Source: Erysipelotrichaceae bacterium
Lineage (GTDB): Bacteria > Bacillota_I > Bacilli_A > Erysipelotrichales > Erysipelotrichaceae
Direction of reading: 5' to 3'
Assembly (NCBI GenBank): GCA_017533785.1
Contig: JAFWII010000001.1
Location: 1-64,000 of the forward strand
Length of the DNA stretch: 64,000 nucleotides
The translations under genes were made by a program, and so were the position numbers. This document shows, one piece after another, positions 1 through 10,376 of the stretch. The notes below the pieces were generated by a model. The model had not been told where the DNA came from. It did no database searches and worked only from the letters and a program-made list of their open reading frames with translations. Each line of letters starts with the position of its first letter. The first letter of the stretch is position 1.

Positions 1-3
1 GTT

Positions 4-1924
4 GTGTGTCGGGCATGACACATCTCCAGCTGGTGAAAGTCCAGCCACAGGTATTTACCGCCAAGTGTAGTGAACCCCAAGTCGAAAGCAGTAATGCCGG
101 GATGAAGGAAGGGGCTAGCGAAACTTCCGAGCCTACGCACAGAAACCTGATGAGGCTAAATGGTGGATGAGGCTGCAACTCAAGCCGAAGTCCAAAAGGT
201 AAACGTAAAACCAAGACAGTAAATCAGGAGGTTGTGGAAGAAAGAAGGAGATGTGCCTTACCCCGAGAGATCCTGCGGACGGTTAAGCCCAGACGCTTTC
301 AAACAGATATGGTAAAGCCGGTCGAAAAAGGTTTACCGCAGTGAAGTCAGCTGAGGTCGTAGTAGGTATTATGCCTTGAATACCAAAGGACCTAATGTTT
401 GTATAGTGCGAATCACTATGCGCAAGATTCAGACAGTCCGAATAAGGGGATAGCCTGCAGGCGGAGAATCGTAATCTCTGACGGCTAAAGGAATTGGGAT
501 GATTCTGAATGATTTACAAGTAGAAAGAGGAGCAGCGAAATGGAATTAATTGAGAAGATTCTGAGTGAAGAAAACATCAACGAGGCAATCAAACGAGTCA
601 AAAGTAATAAAGGCGCACCGGGAGTCGACAAGATGACGGTGAATGAAATTGACGAGTATTTCAGAGTACATAAGGAAGAAATCAAGAACTCAATTATGGC
701 AATGAAATATAAGCCTCAGCCGGTAAGAAGGGTCTATATACCCAAAGCCAACGGAAAGAAGAGACCGCTTGGCATTCCCGTAGTAACAGACAGGGTTGTG
801 CAACAGATGATTGCACAGCAGTTAAATCAGATCTATGAACCCACATACAGTGATCACAGTTATGGGTTCAGAACCGGAAGAGACTGCCACGGAGCGATCG
901 AAGAAGTACTGCAGTATCTGAACGAAGGATATGAATGGGTAATCGATCTGGATATCGAGAAGTATTTCGACACGGTGAATCATGACAAATTGATTTCAAT
1001 ACTCAGAGAGAAGGACAATGACAAAACCACACTGCATCTGATCCGATCATTTCTCAGAGCCGGAGTAATGGAGGACGGTCTGGTATCGTCCACAACAGTC
1101 GGCGTACCTCAGGGAGGTCCGCTCTCACCGGAATTATCAAACATCTATCTTGATAAGTTTGATAAGGAACTGGAGAGCAGAGGACTGAGATTCGTGAGAT
1201 ATGCGGATGACTGCAACATCTTCGTGAAGAGTGAAATGGCGGCGGACAGAGTGATGAAGTCAGTGACCTCGTGGCTGGAAAGGAAACTGTTTCTGAAAGT
1301 CAGTGCTACAAAGACAAAAGTAGTACGGCCGAACAAAAGCAACTTTCTTGGATTCACATTCTGGAAAGGGAAAGACGGCTGGAAGTGCAAACCTGCGGAT
1401 GACCGAAAAAAGAAGTTATACGCGAAAGTTAAAGAAGTGCTGAAGAGGAAACAGGCGGTATCAAGACCGCTGGCAGAAACATTCACCAAACTGAATCAGA
1501 TCATCAGAGGATGGATCAACTACTTCCGAATAGGGAATATGAAAACCTTCCTTGATGAGTTTGGACAATGGCTCAGGCATAAAGTCAGAGTTATTATCAT
1601 CAAGCAGTGGAAGATCTCAAAACGCATTTATATCAATCTGCAGAGACTGAATATTCGATTCAAATGCCGTATGACGGATGAAGAAATTTACAAGGTCGCA
1701 AACAGCAGACTTGGGTGGTATCGCAGAAGCGGTATGTACGTTGTGAATTATCTGCTAAGTCCCAAAGTCTTAGCCATAAAGGAAAAGGATCGACCAGGGC
1801 TGATCGATCCCTTGAACTACTATCTGAGCAGTTCGTGTTAACAATACAAATGTAGCGCCGTATACGAGACCCGTACGTGCGGTGCAACGGGAGGGGCGGG
1901 ACTAACAATCCCCCTCTACCCTAT
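4..1924 (+). mobile_element. Group II intron (complete, with maturase ORF)
   Basis: A self-splicing retroelement. The 5' end has the GTGYG-type start (GTGTG at 4-8), and 6-10 (GTGTC) pairs with GACAC at 17-21 as the first domain I helix. Structured non-coding RNA follows to 539, the reverse transcriptase lies in domain IV, and a domain V-like hairpin sits at 1855-1885 (GCGCCG pairing with CGGTGC, CGC triad). A G-rich/C-rich domain VI helix at about 1890-1918 contains an unpaired ACTAACAA loop that could hold the branch-point A. The 3' boundary is placed at the final AT of CTACCCTAT (1924). The insertion lies 8 bp past the glf stop, antisense to glf, so no gene is broken. Only three bases of 5' exon are visible, so the exon-binding pairing cannot be tested. 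The exact ends are inferred from motifs. Confidence 0.85.
540..1841 (+). CDS. ltrA: Group II intron reverse transcriptase/maturase
   Basis: A 433-residue intron-encoded protein that helps the intron RNA splice and reverse-transcribes it at a new target. The RT domain covers about residues 20-270, with the finger motif around PKANGKKRPLGIP, the YGFRTGRDCH region and the catalytic YADD box at 221-224. The maturase (GIIM) domain follows at about 320-410 (RGWINYFRIG and RLGWYRRSG). The protein stops soon after the maturase domain, so the HNH endonuclease domain of LtrA-type proteins is absent, as in many bacterial introns. The reading frame is intact. GGAG at 527-530, within AGAGGAGCAGCG, sits at a suitable distance before the ATG. 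The family call is secure; I did not assign the intron class. Confidence 0.95.
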   Translation: MELIEKILSEENINEAIKRVKSNKGAPGVDKMTVNEIDEYFRVHKEEIKNSIMAMKYKPQPVRRVYIPKANGKKRPLGIPVVTDRVVQQMIAQQLNQIYEPTYSDHSYGFRTGRDCHGAIEEVLQYLNEGYEWVIDLDIEKYFDTVNHDKLISILREKDNDKTTLHLIRSFLRAGVMEDGLVSSTTVGVPQGGPLSPELSNIYLDKFDKELESRGLRFVRYADDCNIFVKSEMAADRVMKSVTSWLERKLFLKVSATKTKVVRPNKSNFLGFTFWKGKDGWKCKPADDRKKKLYAKVKEVLKRKQAVSRPLAETFTKLNQIIRGWINYFRIGNMKTFLDEFGQWLRHKVRVIIIKQWKISKRIYINLQRLNIRFKCRMTDEEIYKVANSRLGWYRRSGMYVVNYLLSPKVLAIKEKDRPGLIDPLNYYLSSSC

Positions 1925-1932
1925 TTGCTTGA

Positions 1933-3084
1933 TTACATATTGCTGGCTTTCAGCAGCGCCCGCTCGACGATTGAATCCATGTTGTAGTATTTGTATTCGG
2001 CAAGCCGTCCGAGAAGGATCAGATTGGGATAAGACTTGGCCATCTCGACATAATCCTTATACATTTTCTGATTATCGTCTGTGAAGACCGGATAGTATGG
2101 AATGTTGCCCTTTTCCGCGTCTTTGTTGTACGGAAGCGGATACTCTGTATGGATGTATGTAATGTCTGCAGGCTCATTTTCCATGAAATGCTTGTATTCC
2201 GTTATACGGGTAAAGGGATACTGGGATTCTTTGCCCGGGTAGTTTTCTGTGGCTGCTTTCTGGAAGGTTCCGTTATTCTTTTCCAAAACCAGATCGAGCG
2301 AACGATATGGTAGTTCTCCCAGATAATAATCAAACAGTTCGTCCAGAGCACCAGTATAGACCAGGGAGCCTTTAAACGGCTCGCCGTTGAATTTGATGCC
2401 TTCCGCATCCAGACTTATCAGTTCCTTGGCATTGACGCCGAAGCGGATTTCAATATTGTTGCTCTGGAGCATTTTTTTGAATAACGCAGTATAGCCGCGC
2501 TTGGGCATGACCTGATACTTGTCATCAAAATAACCGTCTTTATAGGACAGGCGGACCGGGACACGGGCGGTTACGCCGCTGTCTATTTCCTCAGCTGTGA
2601 GCCCCCACTGTTTCATGGTGTAGTACTTGAAGACGTTTTCGAAAACAAAATCTGCAAGCGCGTTTACATCGGGATTTCTGCTTTTACGAAGCTCCATGAT
2701 CGGGACACGGGCATTACGGCCGTATTCCTTGATCAGCGCCGTCTTCAAGCGTTCCGCCTGATCTGCATGGAAACAGTCATCGATCGAAGCAAAATTGAAC
2801 GGGATCGGAACCGTTTTGTTCTGGATGTGTCCCAAAACACAGTGCCGGTAATCGTACCATTCAGTAAACTGGCTCAGATACTCGAAGACCTTGTCGCTGT
2901 TTGTGTGAAATATATGGGGTCCGTATTTATGGATCAGTATGCCGTCCTGTTCGTAATCATATGCATTTCCGCCAACATGATTGCGGTTTTCGAGAATCAG
3001 GACTTTTTTATTTCTTGCTGAAAGCCTTTCGGCGACAACGGAACCGGCAAAACCGGCGCCGACAACGATGACGTCATAGCGCAT
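1933..3084 (-). CDS. glf: UDP-galactopyranose mutase
   Basis: A cytosolic flavoenzyme that interconverts UDP-galactopyranose and UDP-galactofuranose, giving the donor for galactofuranose residues in surface polymers. The 383 residues match the usual family length. The N-terminus has the FAD-binding glycine motif (VVGAGFAGSVVAERL) followed by the family signatures NHVGGNAYD and GPHIFHT, and the C-terminus has the typical LGRLAEYKYYNMD. The start is supported by GGAG 8 bases upstream. An 82-base gap separates it from the preceding GT4 gene, and a TATACT-like -10 at 3118-3123 could give it its own promoter. A group II intron lies just beyond its stop codon without damaging it. Confidence 0.97.
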   Translation of the reverse strand: MRYDVIVVGAGFAGSVVAERLSARNKKVLILENRNHVGGNAYDYEQDGILIHKYGPHIFHTNSDKVFEYLSQFTEWYDYRHCVLGHIQNKTVPIPFNFASIDDCFHADQAERLKTALIKEYGRNARVPIMELRKSRNPDVNALADFVFENVFKYYTMKQWGLTAEEIDSGVTARVPVRLSYKDGYFDDKYQVMPKRGYTALFKKMLQSNNIEIRFGVNAKELISLDAEGIKFNGEPFKGSLVYTGALDELFDYYLGELPYRSLDLVLEKNNGTFQKAATENYPGKESQYPFTRITEYKHFMENEPADITYIHTEYPLPYNKDAEKGNIPYYPVFTDDNQKMYKDYVEMAKSYPNLILLGRLAEYKYYNMDSIVERALLKASNM

Positions 3085-3166
3085 AGTAAATCTCCAATGT
3101 AAGTTTCCTTGTTTTAAAGTATAGCGAAAAAGTTTGTGTTTTCTATGTGATTAATGTGAAGAAAAC

Positions 3167-4303
3167 CTAAAACAAGTCTTCAAGCTGTTTCAGGATCCTG
3201 TCGTTTTCGTAGTGATAGTTTTTCAATTTGTTTTTATACTGCTTCAGCAGATCCCTGTTTTTCGAAAGCTCTTTTAGCTTGCTGACCATGCCTTCCGTGC
3301 TGTTTTCAACGATCCACCCAGTCTCAGGCAGAAGGATCTGCTCCCCGACGCCGGCAACAGCGGTCGTCAGGATCGGTGTTTCAGATAACAAAGTCTCGAT
3401 GGTGATCGTGGGATATCCTTCGTAGAGGGAAGACATGATAAACAGATCGCTGTCTTTGATCATCGGATACGGGTTTTCCTGCAGCCCGAGCCAGTGGATC
3501 CGTTCATCAACGCCCTTTTGTTTCGCCTGTGCATGGAGCTGTTCGTTCAGTTCGCCGTCACCGATGATCGTTAAGTCATAGTCTTCACTGACTTCAGTGA
3601 AAGCGTCGATCAGGCGGTCAAGCCCTTTCTGCGGGTGAAAACGAGCCACCGTGATCAGTTTGATCTTTTCGGTGTTGTTAGGATAGGGATTCTCGCGGGC
3701 AGCGAGATCGCGGATCCTTTCCTCGTTGATTGGATTGTGGATCACGCAGATCCTATCTGTTTTGAACAGTTTTTGATAGCTTGCTTTTACCGTTTCAGAG
3801 CAGGCGATATTCATATCGATCTTCGTCAGGGCTTCCGTGACTAAAGCCATGTGGTGACGCGAGTAATTGCTTTGTTCGTAATCGACCTGGATCCAGTTCA
3901 GCTTTCGCTTGCTGTCTCCGTATGCAGTAAAGATCGTGCAGAACCCTTCTTTCGCGGAGAACTCGACATCGTAAGTGTGGTCAAGGATCTTTTTCCGCTC
4001 CGCTTTTATCCTGGATCTGATCAGCCCGGTCTTCATATAGAACAACAAGCGCAGTTTATGTATGAGATCGGTTCCTTTGCAGGACGAAAGAGGAAGGTCG
4101 ACAGTGTCAAAAAAGGAGGTCCCGGCGAGCACCCGAACACCGTCGGGGATCTCGCTGAGCAGCTCTCCTCTTTTGTGCAGCACTAAAAGATCGATGTCGT
4201 ATTTGTCCTTGTCGATCATTTTCAGAAGCGTATTCAGAATACGGGCAACGCCGCCCATTGTCATTTCGTCGTTTACGAAAAGGAGTTTTTTCTTATTTTG
4301 CAT
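3167..4303 (-). CDS. Glycosyltransferase family 4
   Basis: A 378-residue retaining GT-B glycosyltransferase that probably adds one sugar to a lipid-linked repeat unit on the inner face of the membrane. The N-terminal domain begins with the GT4 acceptor-side loop (NDEMTMGGVARIL). The C-terminal domain has the nucleotide-sugar binding signature: the VARFHPQKGLDRLI stretch, the GDGELNEQL strand and the EGYPTITIETL motif carrying the EX7E glutamates. It overlaps the end of the preceding GT2 gene by 11 bases and ends the six-gene rmlB/GT cluster before glf. Donor and acceptor cannot be read from sequence. Confidence 0.9.
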   Translation of the reverse strand: MQNKKKLLFVNDEMTMGGVARILNTLLKMIDKDKYDIDLLVLHKRGELLSEIPDGVRVLAGTSFFDTVDLPLSSCKGTDLIHKLRLLFYMKTGLIRSRIKAERKKILDHTYDVEFSAKEGFCTIFTAYGDSKRKLNWIQVDYEQSNYSRHHMALVTEALTKIDMNIACSETVKASYQKLFKTDRICVIHNPINEERIRDLAARENPYPNNTEKIKLITVARFHPQKGLDRLIDAFTEVSEDYDLTIIGDGELNEQLHAQAKQKGVDERIHWLGLQENPYPMIKDSDLFIMSSLYEGYPTITIETLLSETPILTTAVAGVGEQILLPETGWIVENSTEGMVSKLKELSKNRDLLKQYKNKLKNYHYENDRILKQLEDLF

Positions 4304-5231
4304 ATATTCTGTCCAATAGTTTTATATAACGGTGTTTCAGCAGCCAGAAAACGATCCGCTGTTTGAAGGAGTACTTTTCTTTCGGGAGGTCCTCATACCA
4401 GTCGGGGTAAGCCTTCTCAAGCAGATCGATATTTCTGGCGTAATAATCCAGTCTCATATCACGGTCTCCGATCTCTTTAATGCGGAGCGTAGTCATGATC
4501 AGACAGTTTTCGTAGTAGAGAACAGAAAGGTCGCGGTCTGTCAGCCGCAATTCATCGCGTATGTTTTGGATGGAATCATAAATATCGAAGATCCTTGGAT
4601 CTGCGCTGTGAGAGATCGAACCTTCGCGCTGTTTATATAAGTAAAGCGGTTCGGGAACATAGGAAACGTTATTGGCTTCAGCAAGCCAGACAGGCACCAC
4701 CGCAAGGTCCTCATACCATTTCCCTTTAGGGAATCGCTTGTTCTTAATGAAAGCGGTGCGGTACAGTTTGTTGTTTGCAGAGTTATTGATCAGAATGATC
4801 CCGGGATCGTTTGAATACGAGCTGACTTCTTTTTCGGCGCTGACGGTAACATCGGTCTTTCCATCCGGCCAAACATAAAGCATATCGAACACAACAATGT
4901 CGCTGTCGTGCTTTTTTGCTGACGAGTATGTTTTTTCCAGTAAAGACGGCTCGATTTCATCATCGCTGTCGAGGAAGAACACATATTCTCCCTGCGCTTC
5001 CTCAATGCCGCGGTTGCGTGCATCGCTGAGTCCGCCGTTCTCCTTGTGTATTACCCGGAAACGGGGATCGTCACCGAAGATCTCCGCAGCCGCCTGTATA
5101 CTGTTGTCTCTGGTGCCGTCATCAACGAGTATGCACTCGAAATCTTCTAACGTCTGTGATAAGACCGAACGAATACAATCCGGGATCTCTTTCTCGACCT
5201 GATATACCGGGACGATAATGCTTGCTTTCAT
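4293..5231 (-). CDS. Glycosyltransferase family 2
   Basis: A 312-residue GT-A inverting glycosyltransferase. The first strand is SIIVPVYQVEKEI, the nucleotide-binding pair is D37-D38 (VDDGT), the GGLSDARNRG loop is at 66-75, and the metal-binding DSDD is at 88-91. The ATG at 5231 is chosen over an upstream ATG at 5261 because it forms an ATGA stop/start overlap with the preceding gene and has GAGGAA 7-8 bases upstream. It is translationally coupled within a run of GT2 genes, all presumably building the same repeat unit. There are no membrane segments. The sugar is unknown. Confidence 0.92.
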   Translation of the reverse strand: MKASIIVPVYQVEKEIPDCIRSVLSQTLEDFECILVDDGTRDNSIQAAAEIFGDDPRFRVIHKENGGLSDARNRGIEEAQGEYVFFLDSDDEIEPSLLEKTYSSAKKHDSDIVVFDMLYVWPDGKTDVTVSAEKEVSSYSNDPGIILINNSANNKLYRTAFIKNKRFPKGKWYEDLAVVPVWLAEANNVSYVPEPLYLYKQREGSISHSADPRIFDIYDSIQNIRDELRLTDRDLSVLYYENCLIMTTLRIKEIGDRDMRLDYYARNIDLLEKAYPDWYEDLPKEKYSFKQRIVFWLLKHRYIKLLDRIYAK

Positions 5232-6241
5232 TTGGCGTTCCTCATAAGCTTCTGCAGCCATTTATCATATGTACTTCTGGATGATTTCGGGTTAAGCAGA
5301 CGGTAGTTTTTGAGTCTGGCGATCAATCCTTCGCGGGAATAACTGCCGATAAGCGGCGATATTTCTTCTCTGTGGGAAATCAGACGGCGGAACAGCTCAT
5401 AAAACTGATCTCCAAGGGAGAGTTTTATTTTAGGATCCAGAGAAGAATTTCCCAATTCATAGAACAGGACTTTCAGATTCTCGAAGACGCGGAAATAAAA
5501 CGACGGATCTGTGTCAGACAACTGTTCCGCCTGATCCAGCATATGATTGAAAACGGTTATATGCTGGAGGATGAATTTCTCCATATTGGCGCTCATGGAG
5601 TTTCCCTGCCTGTCGATCAGGTAATATGCCAGCGGTTCCGGGTTATAGATGATCTTCGAAGCTTTTGCATACGCAAGAAGATACAGCTCGCAGTCCGTAT
5701 AGCTGACGTGATGTGCGAAGTGAAGACCTTTTACGAGATCGGTGCGGAAGACTTTTCCATGCGGTCCGGGGATTATCTCGCCCGCGACTGGGAAATTGTT
5801 TTCCCCGCGCGAAAAGACAGTATACCCTTTATCCGGCTCCGGAAACATTGAATCGTATTCGATGACGCCATCGCTGTACGCTCTGTATCTTCCGGAGATA
5901 AAAATATCGGCACCGTTTGCGTCGATCTCCTCGCAGGCAGTGCGCAGGCAGTTTTCTTCCAACCAGTCATCTGAATCGCAAATCGTCACAAGAGGGCTCT
6001 TTGCGTTTGCTATACCAACTTCCTGCACGCTTCCGTAACCGCCGTTTTCTTTGTTTATGATCACGAAGCGGGCATCGTTCCCGATCACTCTTTCCGCGAT
6101 CTCCATACTGGCGTCCTTTGTTCCGTCGTTGATGACCAGGCACTCAAAATCCTCCATTGACTGGAGTTTGATCGAGTTGATGCATCTTTCTATATACTTT
6201 TCAACGTTGTATACAGGAACAATAACGCTTATCCGGCTCAT
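5228..6241 (-). CDS. Glycosyltransferase family 2 (GGYGSV subtype)
   Basis: A 337-residue GT-A glycosyltransferase with the usual SVIVPVYNVEKYI start, INDGT nucleotide site and DSDDW metal site. The loop before the metal site is GGYGSVQEVG rather than the GGLSDARN form of its neighbours. The N-terminal domain of the GT2-propeller fusion at 21200-23428 has the same variant, so the two may share an acceptor or donor type. The gene overlaps both neighbours by four bases (ATGA), fitting tight translational coupling in the rmlB-led operon. The C-terminal 100 residues are helical and lack a recognisable domain. Confidence 0.92.
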   Translation of the reverse strand: MSRISVIVPVYNVEKYIERCINSIKLQSMEDFECLVINDGTKDASMEIAERVIGNDARFVIINKENGGYGSVQEVGIANAKSPLVTICDSDDWLEENCLRTACEEIDANGADIFISGRYRAYSDGVIEYDSMFPEPDKGYTVFSRGENNFPVAGEIIPGPHGKVFRTDLVKGLHFAHHVSYTDCELYLLAYAKASKIIYNPEPLAYYLIDRQGNSMSANMEKFILQHITVFNHMLDQAEQLSDTDPSFYFRVFENLKVLFYELGNSSLDPKIKLSLGDQFYELFRRLISHREEISPLIGSYSREGLIARLKNYRLLNPKSSRSTYDKWLQKLMRNAK

Positions 6242-7197
6242 TTCTTCCCTTTCAGTATTAAGTATAACTTCAACAACTGGGGATGAAAATAAATGAAATC
6301 ACCCTTGTATCTGCTAAGTTTGTATTTGGATCTTATGTCTCCAAAGGTGGAAAGCATGTATTCATAGCTCTTCTTTATAAAACTGTCTCTGAGTGCCTTA
6401 TTGTTGGATGTGACAGCGAGTTTCATTTTGTCGATGATATTCAGGATTGCCTGCGCTTTGATCTCTTCTTTATACAGATCGTATATGTTCTTCTGTTTAT
6501 AGAAATCGATGATCGAATCGGTCATTTCGAAAATCGAGAAACACTTAGTGCTGAACTGCGCAGTTATGCTTCCTTTCCGTCCGACAAAATAGTTGATCAG
6601 TTTGTCGTTGATGAAGCTGATCGTGTTGGCGGTTACGACGATACGGAAAGTTCCGCTGAAATCTGTGTAAAACCCGGGAAGATAGCGAATGCCGTTCTCG
6701 GCAAAAAGTTCTCTTCGGTATATCTTATCCCACACGCAGTTTTCGATCTCCATAAGGATCTCCGGATGTTCTGACAAAAGGTATCTTCCCGTCCGGACAG
6801 GACATGCTTCTTTGACCAGGTTGCCATCTTCATCCTTGTATGTGCTTCCGAACACTGTGATGTCGCAGTTATAATGCCGGATCGCCATGAGAGCCTTCTC
6901 TATGCACTGATCTGTATAGTAGTCATCAGCGTCAAGAAACATGATGTATTCCCCGGATGCCTTATCCAGCCCGAGATTACGGGCTGCCGCCTCACCCTGG
7001 TTCGTTTCGTGAAACAACTTAAAACGCGGATCCCGTTCTGCGAAAGACGTTGCGATCTGGCAGCTTCCGTCGGTGCTGCCGTCATTGATCATGATTACTT
7101 CAAAGTCTTTTTCTGTCTGCCGGGAAAGACTGTCAAGACATCTCTTGAGGTAGTTCTCGACATTATAGATCGGGACAATTACGCTGACTTTACTCAT
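6238..7197 (-). CDS. Glycosyltransferase family 2
   Basis: A 319-residue GT-A glycosyltransferase with the SVIVPIYNVENYL start, INDGSTDGS nucleotide-binding segment, GEAAARNLG loop and DADD metal site. The ATG at 7197 overlaps the stop of the tandem GT2 gene as ATGA, so I prefer it to the ATG five codons upstream. The basic C-terminus (residues about 280-319) may bind the membrane surface near lipid-linked substrates. It is part of a series of four consecutive GT2 genes, probably acting one after another on the same oligosaccharide. The specific linkage is not predictable. Confidence 0.92.
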   Translation of the reverse strand: MSKVSVIVPIYNVENYLKRCLDSLSRQTEKDFEVIMINDGSTDGSCQIATSFAERDPRFKLFHETNQGEAAARNLGLDKASGEYIMFLDADDYYTDQCIEKALMAIRHYNCDITVFGSTYKDEDGNLVKEACPVRTGRYLLSEHPEILMEIENCVWDKIYRRELFAENGIRYLPGFYTDFSGTFRIVVTANTISFINDKLINYFVGRKGSITAQFSTKCFSIFEMTDSIIDFYKQKNIYDLYKEEIKAQAILNIIDKMKLAVTSNNKALRDSFIKKSYEYMLSTFGDIRSKYKLSRYKGDFIYFHPQLLKLYLILKGKK

Positions 7198-9210
7198 TTT
7201 GTTAAATACCAATGCCAGAAGGACATGGTTCCGCGGTTATTGGTAAACAAAAACGCCATATTCTTAGGTCCGAACGTTTTGATGTATTTATTCTTTCTGT
7301 AAGCTGGGAATTCCTTTTTAACGTAATCGAACGCTTTGGACATCAGTTCTTTATAGTGATCCGTCCGCAGGAAACGGAATGCGCCGTATACGAGGAAGTG
7401 TTCGATAAACAGATACTCAAGTTCATCACGATAAGTGTCATAATCTCCCTTTTCCTTAAAAGAAGCGATGACTCTGTCGAAGATCGTAAAGATGTCATAC
7501 ATTTTCGGAGAATACCCCGACCCAAGGATCGATGTTCCGCGCTGCAGATAGTGAATTCCGATGTGGTGGTAATAACCGATCCGGCAGGCGTGGGAGAAGA
7601 TATTCAGAGTTACGGGAATATCTTCATACCAGAGACCGACAGGATATTCCGCCTTCAGCTGCTTCAGCATTGAATGCCGGTAGAGTTTGTTCCAGGCAAA
7701 CAGAGGCGAAAGGAACAGCCGTTTGTTGATCTCCTCGGTGATCAGAGATAAACCTTCTTTGTACATCGGTTCTTTTTCGCTGTTTTCCCACACATATTCA
7801 AGGTCAGCTACAACAAGATCCAGATTGTTCTTTTCGGCAAGTTCCAGCATTCCCTTGTAGAAATTTAGTTCAGCATAGTCATCACTGTCGATAAATGCTA
7901 TATATCTTCCGTTGGCGCGCTGAAGACCGAAGTTCCGGGCGTCGCTTAAACCGCCGTTTTCCTTAATGAACGGTCTGACGATATCCGGGAATTCTTCAGC
8001 GAAACGATCGATGATCTTTTGGGAATTGTCTTTCGTACCGTCATTGACAACGAGGATCTCGTAATCGTCAAGACCCTGCGAGACCAGAGAGGAAAGACAG
8101 GTTTCCAGATACTTTTCAACATTATAGACCGGTACTATGATACTGAGTTTTTTGGAATAGACGCCGTCATCGCTGAAAGGCTTGTTGATTGTCGAAACAA
8201 AGATTTCGTTTTCATATGCTTTGCGGTTTTCGTAGCCTCTGGAAAGATACCAGTGCCAGAATCCCATTGTGGATGTATTGTTGGAGGCGAGGAAAGCTCT
8301 GTTCTTGCTTCCGAGCGTGGATATATAAGGGTTATGTCTGTAATTCGGAAAATAGGATTTGACGAATTCGAACGCCTTCGGCATCAATTCCTGATAGTGC
8401 TGAGTTCTGAGGAAGCGGAAAGCTCCGTAGATCAGAAAATGCTCGATGAACAGGTACTCAAGCTCATCGTGATACGTTTCGTATAAACCTTTTTCCTTAA
8501 AGGCGGCAATTACTTTTTCGAAGATCGTAAAGATGTCGTACATCTTCGGAGAATACCCCGACCCAAGGATCGAAGCGCTTCGCTGAAGATAATAATACTT
8601 TCCGCTGGTGATCCTTCCGATCTTTTTGGCGTTTGCGCAGTATAAAAGAGCTACCGGAATATCTTCATACCAAAGACCCTTATAGAAAGAAAGGTCCAGG
8701 GAGTCGAAAAGATCTTTTCGGAAGAGTTTGTTACAGACAGAAAGCGGAGAAAGGAAGAGCGCTTTGTGGACGTCCGGATTGACCTTGGCGTTCAATCCTT
8801 CTTTCAGCATCGGTTCTTTTTCGTTGTTTTCCCAGACATATTCAAGGTCTGCGACAACAAGATCCAAGCCGTCCTTTTCAGCAAGATCGATCATATCTTT
8901 GTAGTAGTTCATGTCGATAGAATCGTCACTATCTATAAAAGAGATATACTTACCGTTGGCTCTTTCGATGCCGAAGTTCCGCGCGTCGCTCAGACCGCCG
9001 TTTTCTTTTATAAACGAAAAAACCTTCTCCGGATACTTTTCGACATATTTGTCGATAATATCCTGAGAGTTATCTTTCGTTCCGTCGTTTATTACGAGAA
9101 TCTCATAATTTTCAAGTGTTTGGTTTACCAGCGATGTTAAGCATGTATCCAGATACTTTTCAACATTGTATACAGGGACGATGATGCTTAATATCGGCTT
9201 TGCCGTTGCC

Positions 9211-9224
<14 letters not shown>
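7194..9224 (-). CDS. Tandem double-domain GT2 glycosyltransferase
   Basis: A 676-residue protein with two complete GT2 units in a row, roughly residues 8-340 and 358-676. Both have the SIIVPVYNVEKYL strand, a NDGTKDNSQ nucleotide site, the GGLSDARNFG loop and a DSDD metal site, and both end in a similar segment (GTMGFWHWYLS and GTMSFWHWYLT). The halves are clearly homologous but differ at many positions, so this is an old duplication rather than an assembly artefact. It may add two sugars in succession or alternate between two linkages, as other dual-GT2 polymerases do. The ATG is preceded by GAGGAA and overlaps the end of rmlB by 14 bases. Confidence 0.92.
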
Positions 9225-10230
<1,006 letters not shown>

Positions 10231-10263
10231 GATTTTCACCCTCCATACAAGTGATTCTTCCAT

Positions 10264-10292
10264 ATTATACACCATTAGCAAAGTGCCCGTAA
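10264..10292 (-). promoter_or_regulatory. Putative sigma-A promoter for rmlB operon
   Basis: On the minus strand a perfect TATAAT (10269-10264) lies 17 bases downstream of a TTACGG (10292-10287). Transcription would start near 10257, giving rmlB a short leader that includes its GGAGGG ribosome binding site. It lies back to back with the promoter of the divergent gene at 10377. Confidence 0.55.
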
Positions 10293-10340
10293 TTGGTCGG
10301 GATAAAAATGCGTCAGTGCCTGATGAAAACCGCTGCGAAA

Positions 10341-10370
10341 TTGCATTTCACATTTGCCGTGCCCTATAAT
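10341..10370 (+). promoter_or_regulatory. Putative promoter giving a leaderless mRNA (10377 gene)
   Basis: TTGCAT (10341-10346) and TATAAT (10365-10370) are separated by 18 bases. Only six bases lie between the -10 box and the ATG at 10377, so transcription should start at or within a base of the A of ATG. There is no ribosome binding site before this ATG. Confidence 0.6.
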
Positions 10371-10376
10371 AAATCT

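Noticed and set aside
1-539. tRNA, riboswitch or rRNA fragment in the non-coding left edge
   Set aside because: The stretch is accounted for as group II intron RNA by its GTGTG start, domain I helix and downstream maturase and domain V.
1660-1940. Disruption of glf by the group II intron
   Set aside because: The glf frame and stop codon are complete; the intron ends 8 bp outside the gene.
10231-10281. Longer N-terminus for RmlB
   Set aside because: The extra codons overlap the promoter, and GGAGGGTG points to the ATG at 10230, where the family's NAD motif begins.
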